Shown one piece after another: positions 9,629-18,252 of a stretch of 64,000 nucleotides of DNA. The notes below the pieces were generated by a model, which saw only the letters and a program-made list of their open reading frames with translations, searched no databases and was not told the origin of the DNA. Where the stretch lies: assembly GCF_001687305.1 (NCBI RefSeq), contig NZ_KV700386.1, positions 62,001-126,000 on the forward strand. The letters are read 5' to 3'. A program made the translations under genes and the position numbers. The stretch comes from Actinomyces vulturis (GTDB taxonomy: Bacteria; Actinomycetota; Actinomycetes; Actinomycetales; Actinomycetaceae). Position 1 is the stretch's first letter. The number at the start of each line of letters is the position of its first letter.

Positions 9629-11128
9629 TCAGTCATTGTGCTGAGCAATAAAGGAAACCAAGGTCGGAACACTCGCTCCGGTACCTCCGGTGGGGGTGAA
9701 TCCCCACGGAGAGCTCTCGTTGAAAGCTGGTCCGGCAATGTCCAGATGTGCCCATGGTGTTTCTTTCACAAAATGAGCAAGGAAGTGGCCTGCCAGGAGC
9801 ATTCCGCCAGCGCGATTAGACATGTTTGCGTTTTGTAAATCGGCGTAGGGGGAATCTAATCCTGCTGCTACGTCCTCAGGGAGGGGCATGGGCCAGAAGG
9901 CTTCGCCCGATTCTTCAGCAGCCGCGACCACGGCGTTACGAACATCGTCATCACCCATAACACCGCTGGTACGTTCACCCAAGGCGATGATCTGGGCGCC
10001 GGTGAGTGTGGCCACGTCGAGGATTGCGTCGGGGTGTTCCTCTACGGCTACGGCCAGCGCGTCTGCCATGACCAAGCGGCCCTCGGCGTCGGTGTTTGTA
10101 ATTTCCACTGTGGTGCCGTCATACATGGTGACCACGTCACTGGGACGCTGGGCATCCATGCCAGGCATGTTTTCTGCCAGCGCGAGCCAGCCGGTGACGT
10201 GAACGTTGAGACCAAGTTCGGCAACAGCGAGAACAGCACCTAGTACGCTGGCGGCTCCAGCCATATCGGACTTCATTTCCGGCATAGAAGCAGAAGGCTT
10301 AATGGACAAGCCACCCGAATCGAAAGTAATTCCCTTTCCGACCAGAGCAATGTGCTTCTTAGCGCCACGAGGCTTGTAGTCCAAACGAACGAGGCGAGGA
10401 GGATGAGTGGATCCTTGTCCCACGCCCACAATGCCTCCGAAGCCCTCCTTCGCCAGTGCCTTCTCATCGCGAACGGAGTAGGAAACACCGACTTTCTTAG
10501 CGGCATCTCGCGCGACGGTGGCAAATGTATCCGGAGTGAGCTTGTTCGGTGGATCATTGACCAGATCGCGAGTCAATGCCACGGCGCGGCCCAGAATTTC
10601 TGCACGCTCACACGCTTCGCGAGCGGCCTTTGCTTCAGCGGAGCGCTTGGACCCAACAAGATCGGTCAGCACACTTACCTGGGCAACAGGTGTATCTGTT
10701 GCAGGCACGCGGTGGCTCCATGTGTAAGCACCGTATGCGGCCCCTTCGGCAACAGCGGCAACAGCTTCAACATCAGGAGTGGGGAGGGCAAGAGCGACAT
10801 GGGAAGCCGGAGCGGCAACGCGAACAGCGCAGCCAGCACCACGACGCAGGCTCACCGGAGTTAGTGCTGGTCCAAGACCCACGATCATGAGGATGCGTGC
10901 CTTGAGTACGCCGGCGGCAGGTAAGCGAAGAATTTCGTCAGTTTTACCGCTCATACCGAGATCTTCAAGATGCTCTAGAGCAGCGGTGAGATGGTTCTTT
11001 TTGCCCAGTGCGTCAGAGTCGATCAGGAGCACAGGACCATCAGGAGTGGACTGCGCACCAACGACGAGCACATCGGCATCGTAGGAGGACAGGGCTGAGG
11101 ATGTAGCAATTAGTGATGTCACCGTCAC
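9629..11128 (-). CDS. pepA: Leucyl aminopeptidase (M17)
   Basis: Cytosolic di-zinc aminopeptidase that removes N-terminal residues from peptides. The M17 signature NTDAEGRLVMADAL is present, preceded by the metal and catalytic segments ALVGKGITFDSGGLSIKP and MKSDMAGAA. The N-terminal macro-like domain is variable, as is usual. The start is set at GTG 11128 (MTVTSLIATSS, 499 residues) because AGAGGGA lies a few bases upstream; the in-frame GTG at 11164 precedes that site. The gene is monocistronic, with a terminator right behind it. In many actinobacteria pepA sits beside the lipoamide dehydrogenase and E2 genes, as here. Confidence 0.96.
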   Translation of the reverse strand: MTVTSLIATSSALSSYDADVLVVGAQSTPDGPVLLIDSDALGKKNHLTAALEHLEDLGMSGKTDEILRLPAAGVLKARILMIVGLGPALTPVSLRRGAGCAVRVAAPASHVALALPTPDVEAVAAVAEGAAYGAYTWSHRVPATDTPVAQVSVLTDLVGSKRSAEAKAAREACERAEILGRAVALTRDLVNDPPNKLTPDTFATVARDAAKKVGVSYSVRDEKALAKEGFGGIVGVGQGSTHPPRLVRLDYKPRGAKKHIALVGKGITFDSGGLSIKPSASMPEMKSDMAGAASVLGAVLAVAELGLNVHVTGWLALAENMPGMDAQRPSDVVTMYDGTTVEITNTDAEGRLVMADALAVAVEEHPDAILDVATLTGAQIIALGERTSGVMGDDDVRNAVVAAAEESGEAFWPMPLPEDVAAGLDSPYADLQNANMSNRAGGMLLAGHFLAHFVKETPWAHLDIAGPAFNESSPWGFTPTGGTGASVPTLVSFIAQHND

Positions 11129-11330
11129 ATCGTATCCCTCTTCCCTCAACGATGTGCAGGGCACAGAGCATAAGGCAGTGGTTGAGGGAACACGAACATG
11201 GAGAATCCAACAGTGTCTTGGGATGAAAAATGCAGGGGAATGGAGTGGAGCACCTTATACTGATGTTTCGCGGCGACAGTAGAAGGCCGTGAATTCATAA
11301 CTTTCTACCCCGACGAAACCACAGGTATCC

Positions 11331-11843
11331 ATGAACGAGACTGCACACGAGCGCGCGCTCACCGATTCGCGTCGTTCTGCGCTCGGCTTTGGCCGACTCG
11401 TCGTGGTTCTCACCGCAATCACCGGTGCGGTGACCTTCGTACCATCATTTGTTCATATCATTCGTGAGACAACGTCAGTTCGTAGCGACATTACATCGAT
11501 GGTTGCAGGCCTTGCTTTCATCGTCTTGTCGATTTCATTGGCGCACAACGGACGACGTATGCGCTGGGTGGGGTGGGGATGTTTCGTCGTCACCGTACTT
11601 GGCTTTGTTGTTGTCAACGCACTAGGAGCACAGCCTCAGCCTACTGCTCAGTCTTTCATTGATGGGACCGTATGGGCTCAATGGGGAGAGGAATCCTGGT
11701 TCCTTACCTTGCTCACACCGATTGTTGCTGGTGCTTGGTTATGGTGGAGTGATCCTCGTCGTATCGTGGTCAATGCTGAGCGCATTCAGGATATTTCCGG
11801 TTCCGTGGGCCGCGGCGTTCTGACCGAACGCAAGAGTGACTAA
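11331..11843 (+). CDS. Small four-helix membrane protein of unknown function
   Basis: A 170-residue protein not assigned to a family. It has a short charged N-terminus (about 22 residues), then four hydrophobic segments: near 23-46 (VVVLTAITGAVTFVPSFV), 57-74 (MVAGLAFIVLSISLAH), 80-100 (MRWVGWGCFVVTVLGFVVV) and 124-142 (WFLTLLTPIVAGAWLWW). A charged tail with many Arg and Glu follows. No catalytic motif is visible. It is divergent from pepA and stands alone, and a hairpin follows at 11901. ATG 11331 has only a weak AGG upstream. That it is a real gene is supported by codon pattern and the clean membrane topology. Confidence 0.7.
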   Translation: MNETAHERALTDSRRSALGFGRLVVVLTAITGAVTFVPSFVHIIRETTSVRSDITSMVAGLAFIVLSISLAHNGRRMRWVGWGCFVVTVLGFVVVNALGAQPQPTAQSFIDGTVWAQWGEESWFLTLLTPIVAGAWLWWSDPRRIVVNAERIQDISGSVGRGVLTERKSD

Positions 11844-11900
11844 CAACTGAAGTTGTTAGTGCCGATGTTCCTCGCGTGAGCAATTCCGTAGGGACGTACG

Positions 11901-11932
11901 GGATTCCCATTCAAGGGAATCGGTAGTTTTTC
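11901..11932 (+). terminator. Hairpin with T-rich tail after the small membrane protein
   Basis: GATTCCC (11902-11908) pairs with GGGAATC (11915-11921) and is followed by GGTAGTTTTTC. It lies between converging genes, so it ends the plus-strand unit. Confidence 0.6.
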
Positions 11933-11937
11933 AATAA

Positions 11938-13890
11938 TTATTCAGCCGAATCTGCAGTGTTGCGTGAATGCTTACGCTTAGGCTGAGCAACCCCTGATTG
12001 ACCATGAGAGTGCCACGGATTCATACGCACGGACCAGCGAGCTTGAGCATCTCGTTCGGCAGTGGCCGCCTCACGAAGTCGGCGTAACCAAATCTGTTCA
12101 TAGGCATACATACGCGCACCAAAGGACGTACGAGCTTCTGCAGCTTCCAGAGCACGGCGCTGATGGCGATACAACCGACGGACCATATCCTCCTGGCTAA
12201 CCCAGCCAAGAAGAAGACCATTGTGGTCAATGACTGGCAAACCTTCAGCATGCGATTCAAGCAATGTTCGAAGCACCGTTGTGGGGGAGTCTTCACTGCG
12301 TACATGCTCGCGGTTAAGTACGAGCGAATCGATGGTGCGCTGGTCATCGCCTTCAAGACGTGCCTCGGCCACAGAAAAAGCGCTCACGCATCCGAGCCAA
12401 CGATCGTTATCAGGATCATCACCGTCAATAACGGGCAGGCGGTAGCAATCGGATGAACGCAGTGCTTGCGCAGCATCAGCCAAGTTCATCGTGGCGGGCA
12501 GTACCGTGGGGGGACGTTGCATCAAGGCTCGCGCAGGAGTGCGGCCAACGAGGGTGGCACGAACAGGATCATCAATATCTTCGCCACGCTTGCGCAGTTC
12601 CTCGGTGTAAATCGTGGTGCGAGTTAAGAATCGGCTCACACCGGTAGCTAGCGCGATGGCAAGCATAAGGGGCAGTAACAGATCGTATTGACCGGTCATC
12701 TCAATAATGAGGATGACACCCGTAATCGGGGCTCGGGCTGCGCCTGTGAAGACGGCGCCCATGCCTACCACGCCAAACATGGCAGCAGCTGCAGCGTTAC
12801 CGGGGGAAGCTACGGTTCCAACAGCAGCACCAAGCATGCCGCCGATAAATAGGGACGGGGCGAATACGCCACCCACGCCACCAACGGCTAATGTCACTGA
12901 AGTCGCGACGATTTTGGCCAACATTAGTATGACTAGCAGAACTAAGGTGTAACGGCCATGTAATGCGCGGTCCAGAACGCCGTTCGATTCGCCATACATT
13001 TCAGGCCAGATCAGCAGAATTCCACCGATGAGCAATGAACCCACGATGGGACGCAACCATGATGGACCATGCCATGCCCAGTCGATGAGGTCTTTGGTGC
13101 GGAAGTGGATGCGAGAGAACAACACACCGATCACACCGCCCAAAATGCCGAGCGTGGCCACCACGCCAAGGTCGCTTCCTTCACCAATAACGAGGCCTGT
13201 TGGTAATGACAGCGAGAGGGTTTTATCCATTAAGTGATCAGCGAGTACCGAGGAAGCTACACAAGAGATCACCACGAAGCCAAAGGTTTCCGCCGTGAAG
13301 TCCACCAAAATCACTTCCATGGCGAAAAAGGCGCCAGCCAAAGGAGCATCGAATGCGGCGGCGATACCTGCGGCGGTACCTGCTGCAGCGAGGGTACGAA
13401 GAGGTTTTTCTGGAACTTTGAAAATATGGCCAAGCAATGATCCGACGGCCGCGCCTAACTCAGCAATCGGACCTTCAGGACCTACTGAACCACCGCCACC
13501 AATGGTGAGCGTGGAGGCAACAGTGGTGGTGACTGCTGGTTTGAGATTGACAGATCCGTCTTTGCGACGGGCAGAAAACATCACACCCCCCACTCCATGA
13601 CCTGTGCTTGCTCCGCCGAACTTCGCCATCAATGGTCCATAGATGGCTGCGGAGATAAGAGGAGCAACAACCACGAACCATGGGCCCATTATGGCTAAAG
13701 CGCCAAACGATGGACCCATGGATACGGAGTAATCCGGGGCGCCGGTGAGGAACTCACTCCAAGCGTCAATACCTAAACGGAAAGCCGTAGCCCCAAGGCC
13801 AGAACCTAAGCCAACGAGTGCGGCGAGTATGAGAAGACCCGATCGGTTGTATCGGAAATACCCTAAGATCCGGTCTCTCAGGCCGCTCAT
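11938..13890 (-). CDS. ClC family chloride channel/transporter with CBS domains
   Basis: Membrane protein of the ClC family, moving chloride as a channel or as a Cl-/H+ antiporter. The 650 residues include the selectivity-filter motif GGGGSVGPEGPIAELG (about 131-146), the conserved FDAPLAGAFFAMEV, and GGVFAPSLFIGGMLGA. After the ten or more membrane segments come two CBS domains (about 445-590), which usually bind adenine nucleotides, then a basic tail. The glutamate of GPEGP, which is the gating/proton glutamate, is present. It overlaps the S9 peptidase gene by 4 bp (ATGA), so the two are translationally coupled. Substrate and mechanism are family knowledge and were not tested here. Confidence 0.93.
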   Translation of the reverse strand: MSGLRDRILGYFRYNRSGLLILAALVGLGSGLGATAFRLGIDAWSEFLTGAPDYSVSMGPSFGALAIMGPWFVVVAPLISAAIYGPLMAKFGGASTGHGVGGVMFSARRKDGSVNLKPAVTTTVASTLTIGGGGSVGPEGPIAELGAAVGSLLGHIFKVPEKPLRTLAAAGTAAGIAAAFDAPLAGAFFAMEVILVDFTAETFGFVVISCVASSVLADHLMDKTLSLSLPTGLVIGEGSDLGVVATLGILGGVIGVLFSRIHFRTKDLIDWAWHGPSWLRPIVGSLLIGGILLIWPEMYGESNGVLDRALHGRYTLVLLVILMLAKIVATSVTLAVGGVGGVFAPSLFIGGMLGAAVGTVASPGNAAAAAMFGVVGMGAVFTGAARAPITGVILIIEMTGQYDLLLPLMLAIALATGVSRFLTRTTIYTEELRKRGEDIDDPVRATLVGRTPARALMQRPPTVLPATMNLADAAQALRSSDCYRLPVIDGDDPDNDRWLGCVSAFSVAEARLEGDDQRTIDSLVLNREHVRSEDSPTTVLRTLLESHAEGLPVIDHNGLLLGWVSQEDMVRRLYRHQRRALEAAEARTSFGARMYAYEQIWLRRLREAATAERDAQARWSVRMNPWHSHGQSGVAQPKRKHSRNTADSAE

Positions 13891-15899
13891 TGCTCGCGAT
13901 GCTCCAGGTTCTCAACAGTCACAGTATGGGACAGTTCTTCACCAGGGGTGATACCCCACACCTGGCAATAGAAACTGAGCTCAGCGTCGAAAGCCTTACG
14001 GATATTCGACGCTAAGCGGAAACCATGGCCCTCACCCGGGTACATATCAATGGCAACCGGAAGACCCTTCGACGCCACGGCGTCGAACATCGTGGTGGCT
14101 TGTTCGGCAGGAACCACAGGGTCATTGGTGCCTTGAATCAGGAGCAAAGGCGCATGGATTGACTCTACGTGGCTGATGGGAGAGCGCTCAAGTAGAAGTG
14201 GATCGTCTACGCTGTGAGCTCCTACTAATTGGGGAATGTAGTGTGACTCGAACTTATGAGTGGTACGAGCCAGCAGACCCAAATCAGCTACGCCGAACAT
14301 TGAAGCCGCAGCACTGAAAATTGTGGAGCGGGTCAAAGCACTAAGGACAGTAAATCCACCACCGCTGTGTCCACGAATAGCGACGCGCTCAGGATCTACC
14401 CAGCCTTGATCAACGATGTACTGTGCGCCGCTGACACAGTCATCCACATCAACAATGCCCCACTTTCCGTCAAGGGCCTTACGGTATTTGGTTCCGTAAC
14501 CGGTGGAACCACGGTAGTTGACGTCAAGGTAAGCAAAACCACGACTAGTCCAGTACTGGATTTCCAGATCGTAGCCAGCGTGGGATGCCGTCGTAGGGCC
14601 AGAGTGAACGTTGACGATTAATGGAGGTTTGGTACCGTCTTCGCCGGTGTATTCAGCGTTAGCTGGCTCGTAGTAGAAGCCATGAGAAGTCGCGCCGTCA
14701 GTGGTGGGCCACTGGACAGGTAAAGCCAGAGAGATGCCCTTGGTGTCAGGATCAAACTCGCCAGAGCCGCGTAGAACCTGGACCGAACCATTCTTGACCT
14801 CAACGATAGATGGCAGGTGAACTTCACTGGTGGCTAGCATGACGACGCGTCCATCAGCAGAGGCAACGTTTCCCATGGGCTGCCAGCCAGTGACCCACTC
14901 TTCGAGTTCGCCGTTGGCCAATTTAATAGTGCCCAGGTGGCCAATCGCGTTTTGAGTCCACGAAGCGATGAGGCGATCGCCGTCGAGAATGTCATAGGAG
15001 TGAGGACCCAAATACCAAGCCGGAAGCGAAAAAGTTGCATCCTTGGGGTGGAGGGAGCGTGTGCGCAGTTTCTTTGTCCATCCCGGAGCAGATGCCCCCA
15101 AAACAGGGAAACCTTCAGTGCGGTAGAGGTTCCAAAAGCCGGAGTGATTCGAGGCGTGAATGAGGTCGCACTCTTGAGTCCACCGTGGTTCCACGGCGCT
15201 AACGCCTTTACCTTCGCAAATAATCGTGTGCTCACCAATTGTGCCGTCGTCGTTGAGATCGGCTACGTGGAGAGTGGTCTCATCCCATGGCATGTTGGGG
15301 TGATTCCAACTGAGCCACGCGAGGTGTTGGCCGTCGGGGCTGAGTGCGGGGGAGGAGACGAAGTCCGTACCGCTAAAGACGGTTTTTACTGGTTCATCGT
15401 CACGGGCTGCGCTGCCATCGAGAGGCACAGCAACGAGGGAGTTCACTGCCTCACCATTGCTACGATGATCCTCACGCACGGCATATAGCAGGCCACGGTC
15501 ACGATCGATCTCTATATCGCCATGGCGAACGTCACCGTAGATAGTCAGTGGGACGAGACCACGCATACGGTCTTCCACGTTGTATAGGTACAGGCGCGAG
15601 TCCCCTGCATGAGAGACGACGATGATTCCTCCACTCACTGCGTAAGCCTTGCCTCCGTACTCATGGACAAGGGTGCGTACATCCACGAGTTGGTCATCAG
15701 GAGTAAGAGGAAGAATCTCACCAATAGTTCCATCACCGGAGCGACGCAGCAGAACCTGGCGCCCCTCCTGGGTGGCGCGACGTTCAACCCAATAGGTATC
15801 GGGACCGTCAACACGAACCTGAGAGAGAAGTACGGTACGAGCCGTAATTGTTCCCGTGGTGATGGGGGATGGCCAGCTTCCGTAGGTGGCGGTAGGCAT
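13887..15899 (-). CDS. S9 family prolyl oligopeptidase / acylaminoacyl peptidase-like
   Basis: Serine peptidase with an N-terminal beta-propeller and a C-terminal alpha/beta hydrolase domain. The propeller region has repeated WD-like segments (SPDGQHLAWLSWNHPNMPWD). The catalytic domain begins near residue 420; the nucleophile is in RGHSGGGFT, the Asp in LLIQGTNDPVVP and the His in YPGEGHGFR. The start is set at ATG 15899 (MPTATYGSWPSP, 670 residues) because AGGAGG stands just upstream; a longer frame to 16043 lacks support. It is the first gene of an operon with the ClC gene (ATGA overlap) and is divergent from dxs. No signal peptide is seen, so it should be cytoplasmic. It likely processes short peptides; the exact substrate is unknown. 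Confidence 0.92.
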   Translation of the reverse strand: MPTATYGSWPSPITTGTITARTVLLSQVRVDGPDTYWVERRATQEGRQVLLRRSGDGTIGEILPLTPDDQLVDVRTLVHEYGGKAYAVSGGIIVVSHAGDSRLYLYNVEDRMRGLVPLTIYGDVRHGDIEIDRDRGLLYAVREDHRSNGEAVNSLVAVPLDGSAARDDEPVKTVFSGTDFVSSPALSPDGQHLAWLSWNHPNMPWDETTLHVADLNDDGTIGEHTIICEGKGVSAVEPRWTQECDLIHASNHSGFWNLYRTEGFPVLGASAPGWTKKLRTRSLHPKDATFSLPAWYLGPHSYDILDGDRLIASWTQNAIGHLGTIKLANGELEEWVTGWQPMGNVASADGRVVMLATSEVHLPSIVEVKNGSVQVLRGSGEFDPDTKGISLALPVQWPTTDGATSHGFYYEPANAEYTGEDGTKPPLIVNVHSGPTTASHAGYDLEIQYWTSRGFAYLDVNYRGSTGYGTKYRKALDGKWGIVDVDDCVSGAQYIVDQGWVDPERVAIRGHSGGGFTVLSALTRSTIFSAAASMFGVADLGLLARTTHKFESHYIPQLVGAHSVDDPLLLERSPISHVESIHAPLLLIQGTNDPVVPAEQATTMFDAVASKGLPVAIDMYPGEGHGFRLASNIRKAFDAELSFYCQVWGITPGEELSHTVTVENLEHREQ

Positions 15900-16097
15900 G
15901 ATTCCTCCTGACTCTCGCCTTAAAGGGGGCGAGGGGATATATGCGATAGGCCTTAGCCTACGTTGTCCCCGGAGATTTGTGGGAAATTTGTGTGGGCACG
16001 GAGAGAAAATGCTGTTGATGGTGGCGAGAAGGCCTTGGGGCACTATGATGGGGTTTCACGATCACGAACAGATAGTGATGTGGGAAGGGGAAATCGC

Positions 16098-18020
16098 GTG
16101 ACTTTGCTGGAATCTGTGCGCGGTCCACAGGATCTCAAAGCGATGACCTCCACACAGATTGCTCAGCTCATCGAAGAGATTCGCAACTATCTTGTTTCTT
16201 CTGTTTCTCAGACTGGTGGTCACCTAGGGCCTAACCTTGGCGTGGTTGAGTTGACCATTGCTCTGCACCGAGTTTTCGATTCCCCCACGGACACCCTGAT
16301 TTTTGATACTGGCCACCAGGCTTATGTTCATAAACTCCTTACTGGACGCAATGATTTCACTACGTTGCGTCAACCGGGGGGACTATCTGGCTATCCGTCA
16401 CGCTCTGAGTCTGAGCATGACGTCGTAGAAAATTCCCATGCTTCGACCGCGCTGTCTTGGGCAGACGGAGTGTCTTATGCCTACGACGTGCAAGGACAGT
16501 GTCGCCGCCATACGGTTGCCGTAATTGGTGACGGCGCGATGACTGGCGGCATGGCATGGGAAGCGTTGAACAACATTGCTGAACGCCGTGACCAGCATGT
16601 GGTCATCGTTGTTAACGACAATGGCCGCTCCTATGCCCCAACCATCGGTGGCTTAGCCCATCACCTGGATGCTTTGCGTACTAACCCTGGTTATGAGCGT
16701 ATGCTCGCCACGATCAAGCGCACACTCCAGTCTCAGGGTGCCCCTGGCCGTGCAGCATTTGACGCTTTGCATGGACTAAAGCGTGGTCTTAAAGATGTCC
16801 TTGTTCCATCAGCATTCTTTGAAGACTTAGGTATCAAGTACACCGGCCCCATTGACGGGCATGATGAGGAAGCAGTTGAAGCAGCGCTGCGTCGTGCTCG
16901 CGAGTACGAATCTCCTGTTATTGTTCACGTCATCACTCAAAAGGGACGCGGATACACCCCTGCTGAGGAAGACTCAGCTGATCGTTTCCATGCTGTGGGC
17001 AAAATTCATCCCGAAACTGGTCTTCCTGTAGTGCCGTCACGATTCGGTTGGACGAGCGTGTTCGCGGATAAGATTGTTGAACTAGCTGACGCTAATCCGA
17101 AGATCGTTGGTCTGACCGCAGCGATGTTACGTCCTGTTGGTTTGGGGCCGTTAGCAGAGAAATACCCTGATCGCGTTGTGGACGTGGGTATTGCCGAGCA
17201 ACACGCCTTAACATCTGCAGCAGGCATGGCTTTTGCAGGGCTGCACCCCGTAGTGGCTCTGTATGCCACGTTTTTGAATCGTGCCTTCGATCAGGTGCTC
17301 ATGGATGTGGCACTTCATCGTGCGGGAGTCACTATCGTTCTTGATCGCGCCGGAATCACCGGTTCGGATGGTCCTAGCCACAATGGGCAGTGGGACATGG
17401 TCATGTTGCGTGTGGTTCCTGGGCTGCAGTTAGCTGCCCCGCGTGATGAAGCGACGCTACGCGAGCAACTCGATGAAGCAGTTGCTGTGGACGATGCCCC
17501 CACTGTCATTCGTTATCCCAAGGGCGAGATTCCTGTGGCATTGCCTGCGCTACGCCGTGATGGTGGTCTTGATATTTTGTACGAATCCGAGGTGGAGAAC
17601 GTATCGGATGCCGCACACTCACCCCAGTGCCCTGACGTACGTCGCATTGTGATTGTGGGAGTTGGAGCGATGGCTCGCACTGCTGTTGACGTGGGGCAGC
17701 GCCTTGATGCCTATGGCGAACAGGTGATTGTTGTTGACCCTAGGTGGGTTATTCCTGTCAATGATCGCCTCGTAGAACTCTGTGCTGATGCTGACCTTGT
17801 GGTCACTATTGAAGACGGCGTGGTTGACGGTGGAGTAGGAACTGGCATTCGTGAGGCCTTGGAAACATGGCTCTGGAGTGGGAAAAATCGCGTGATTCCG
17901 ATGATCCGTCGCGTGGGTATTCCACGAGAATTCATTGAAACAGATAACCGTGACGATTTGCTTGAACGTTTCGGAATGACCGCTGATTCCATTGTGAAAT
18001 CTCTGGGCTACGAGAACTGA
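16098..18020 (+). CDS. dxs: 1-deoxy-D-xylulose-5-phosphate synthase
   Basis: Thiamine diphosphate enzyme that joins pyruvate and glyceraldehyde-3-phosphate, the first step of the MEP isoprenoid pathway. Motifs are GHQAYVHKLLTGR, the ThDP-binding GDGAMTGGMAWEALNNIA ending in Asn, and DVGIAEQHALTSAAGMA with the catalytic Glu. The start is set at GTG 16098 (640 residues), which has GGAAGGGG 7 bases upstream; the frame is open further upstream but would add 45 atypical residues. Length fits the family. The product feeds UppS (37656-38453), also in this window. The gene is monocistronic and is followed by the regulatory region of the pfl operon. Confidence 0.97.
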   Translation: MTLLESVRGPQDLKAMTSTQIAQLIEEIRNYLVSSVSQTGGHLGPNLGVVELTIALHRVFDSPTDTLIFDTGHQAYVHKLLTGRNDFTTLRQPGGLSGYPSRSESEHDVVENSHASTALSWADGVSYAYDVQGQCRRHTVAVIGDGAMTGGMAWEALNNIAERRDQHVVIVVNDNGRSYAPTIGGLAHHLDALRTNPGYERMLATIKRTLQSQGAPGRAAFDALHGLKRGLKDVLVPSAFFEDLGIKYTGPIDGHDEEAVEAALRRAREYESPVIVHVITQKGRGYTPAEEDSADRFHAVGKIHPETGLPVVPSRFGWTSVFADKIVELADANPKIVGLTAAMLRPVGLGPLAEKYPDRVVDVGIAEQHALTSAAGMAFAGLHPVVALYATFLNRAFDQVLMDVALHRAGVTIVLDRAGITGSDGPSHNGQWDMVMLRVVPGLQLAAPRDEATLREQLDEAVAVDDAPTVIRYPKGEIPVALPALRRDGGLDILYESEVENVSDAAHSPQCPDVRRIVIVGVGAMARTAVDVGQRLDAYGEQVIVVDPRWVIPVNDRLVELCADADLVVTIEDGVVDGGVGTGIREALETWLWSGKNRVIPMIRRVGIPREFIETDNRDDLLERFGMTADSIVKSLGYEN

Positions 18021-18049
18021 GAAACGCATATCATTAGCCCCACTAATGT

Positions 18050-18063
18050 GGGACTTAAGTCCC
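18050..18063. promoter_or_regulatory. DosR/DevR-box-like palindrome upstream of pflB
   Basis: GGGACTTAAGTCCC is a perfect 14-bp palindrome matching all 14 core positions of the published mycobacterial DosR box (GGGACTWWAGTCCC). It is 190 bp before the pflB ATG and 30 bp after the dxs stop. It could instead be part of a dxs terminator hairpin, since TCTTTTG follows. A weaker match, CGGACTTTAGGCCC, is at 18131-18144. Confidence 0.45.
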
Positions 18064-18078
18064 TCTTTTGTCTCCTGC

Positions 18079-18096
18079 CACTCACACTTGTGAGTG
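18079..18096. promoter_or_regulatory. 18-bp inverted repeat upstream of pflB
   Basis: CACTCACA and TGTGAGTG form a perfect 8-bp inverted repeat with a 2-bp centre, about 157 bp before the pflB start. The compact dyad is typical of a dimeric repressor or activator site. It is not the Crp or Rex arrangement, in which TGTGA comes first. Confidence 0.4.
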
Positions 18097-18252
18097 ATGC
18101 CACCGGCTTTTCTGTGCCGACTTGGCCCACCGGACTTTAGGCCCCCTTAGGCTAGGAACTGACGGCGCAACGACGTACCGCCTCGCCCACTTCCCCAGTG
18201 TGCGAAAAGCAATCCGGGTGGCCAATTGCCACCCACCACAGGAGGCAAACGG

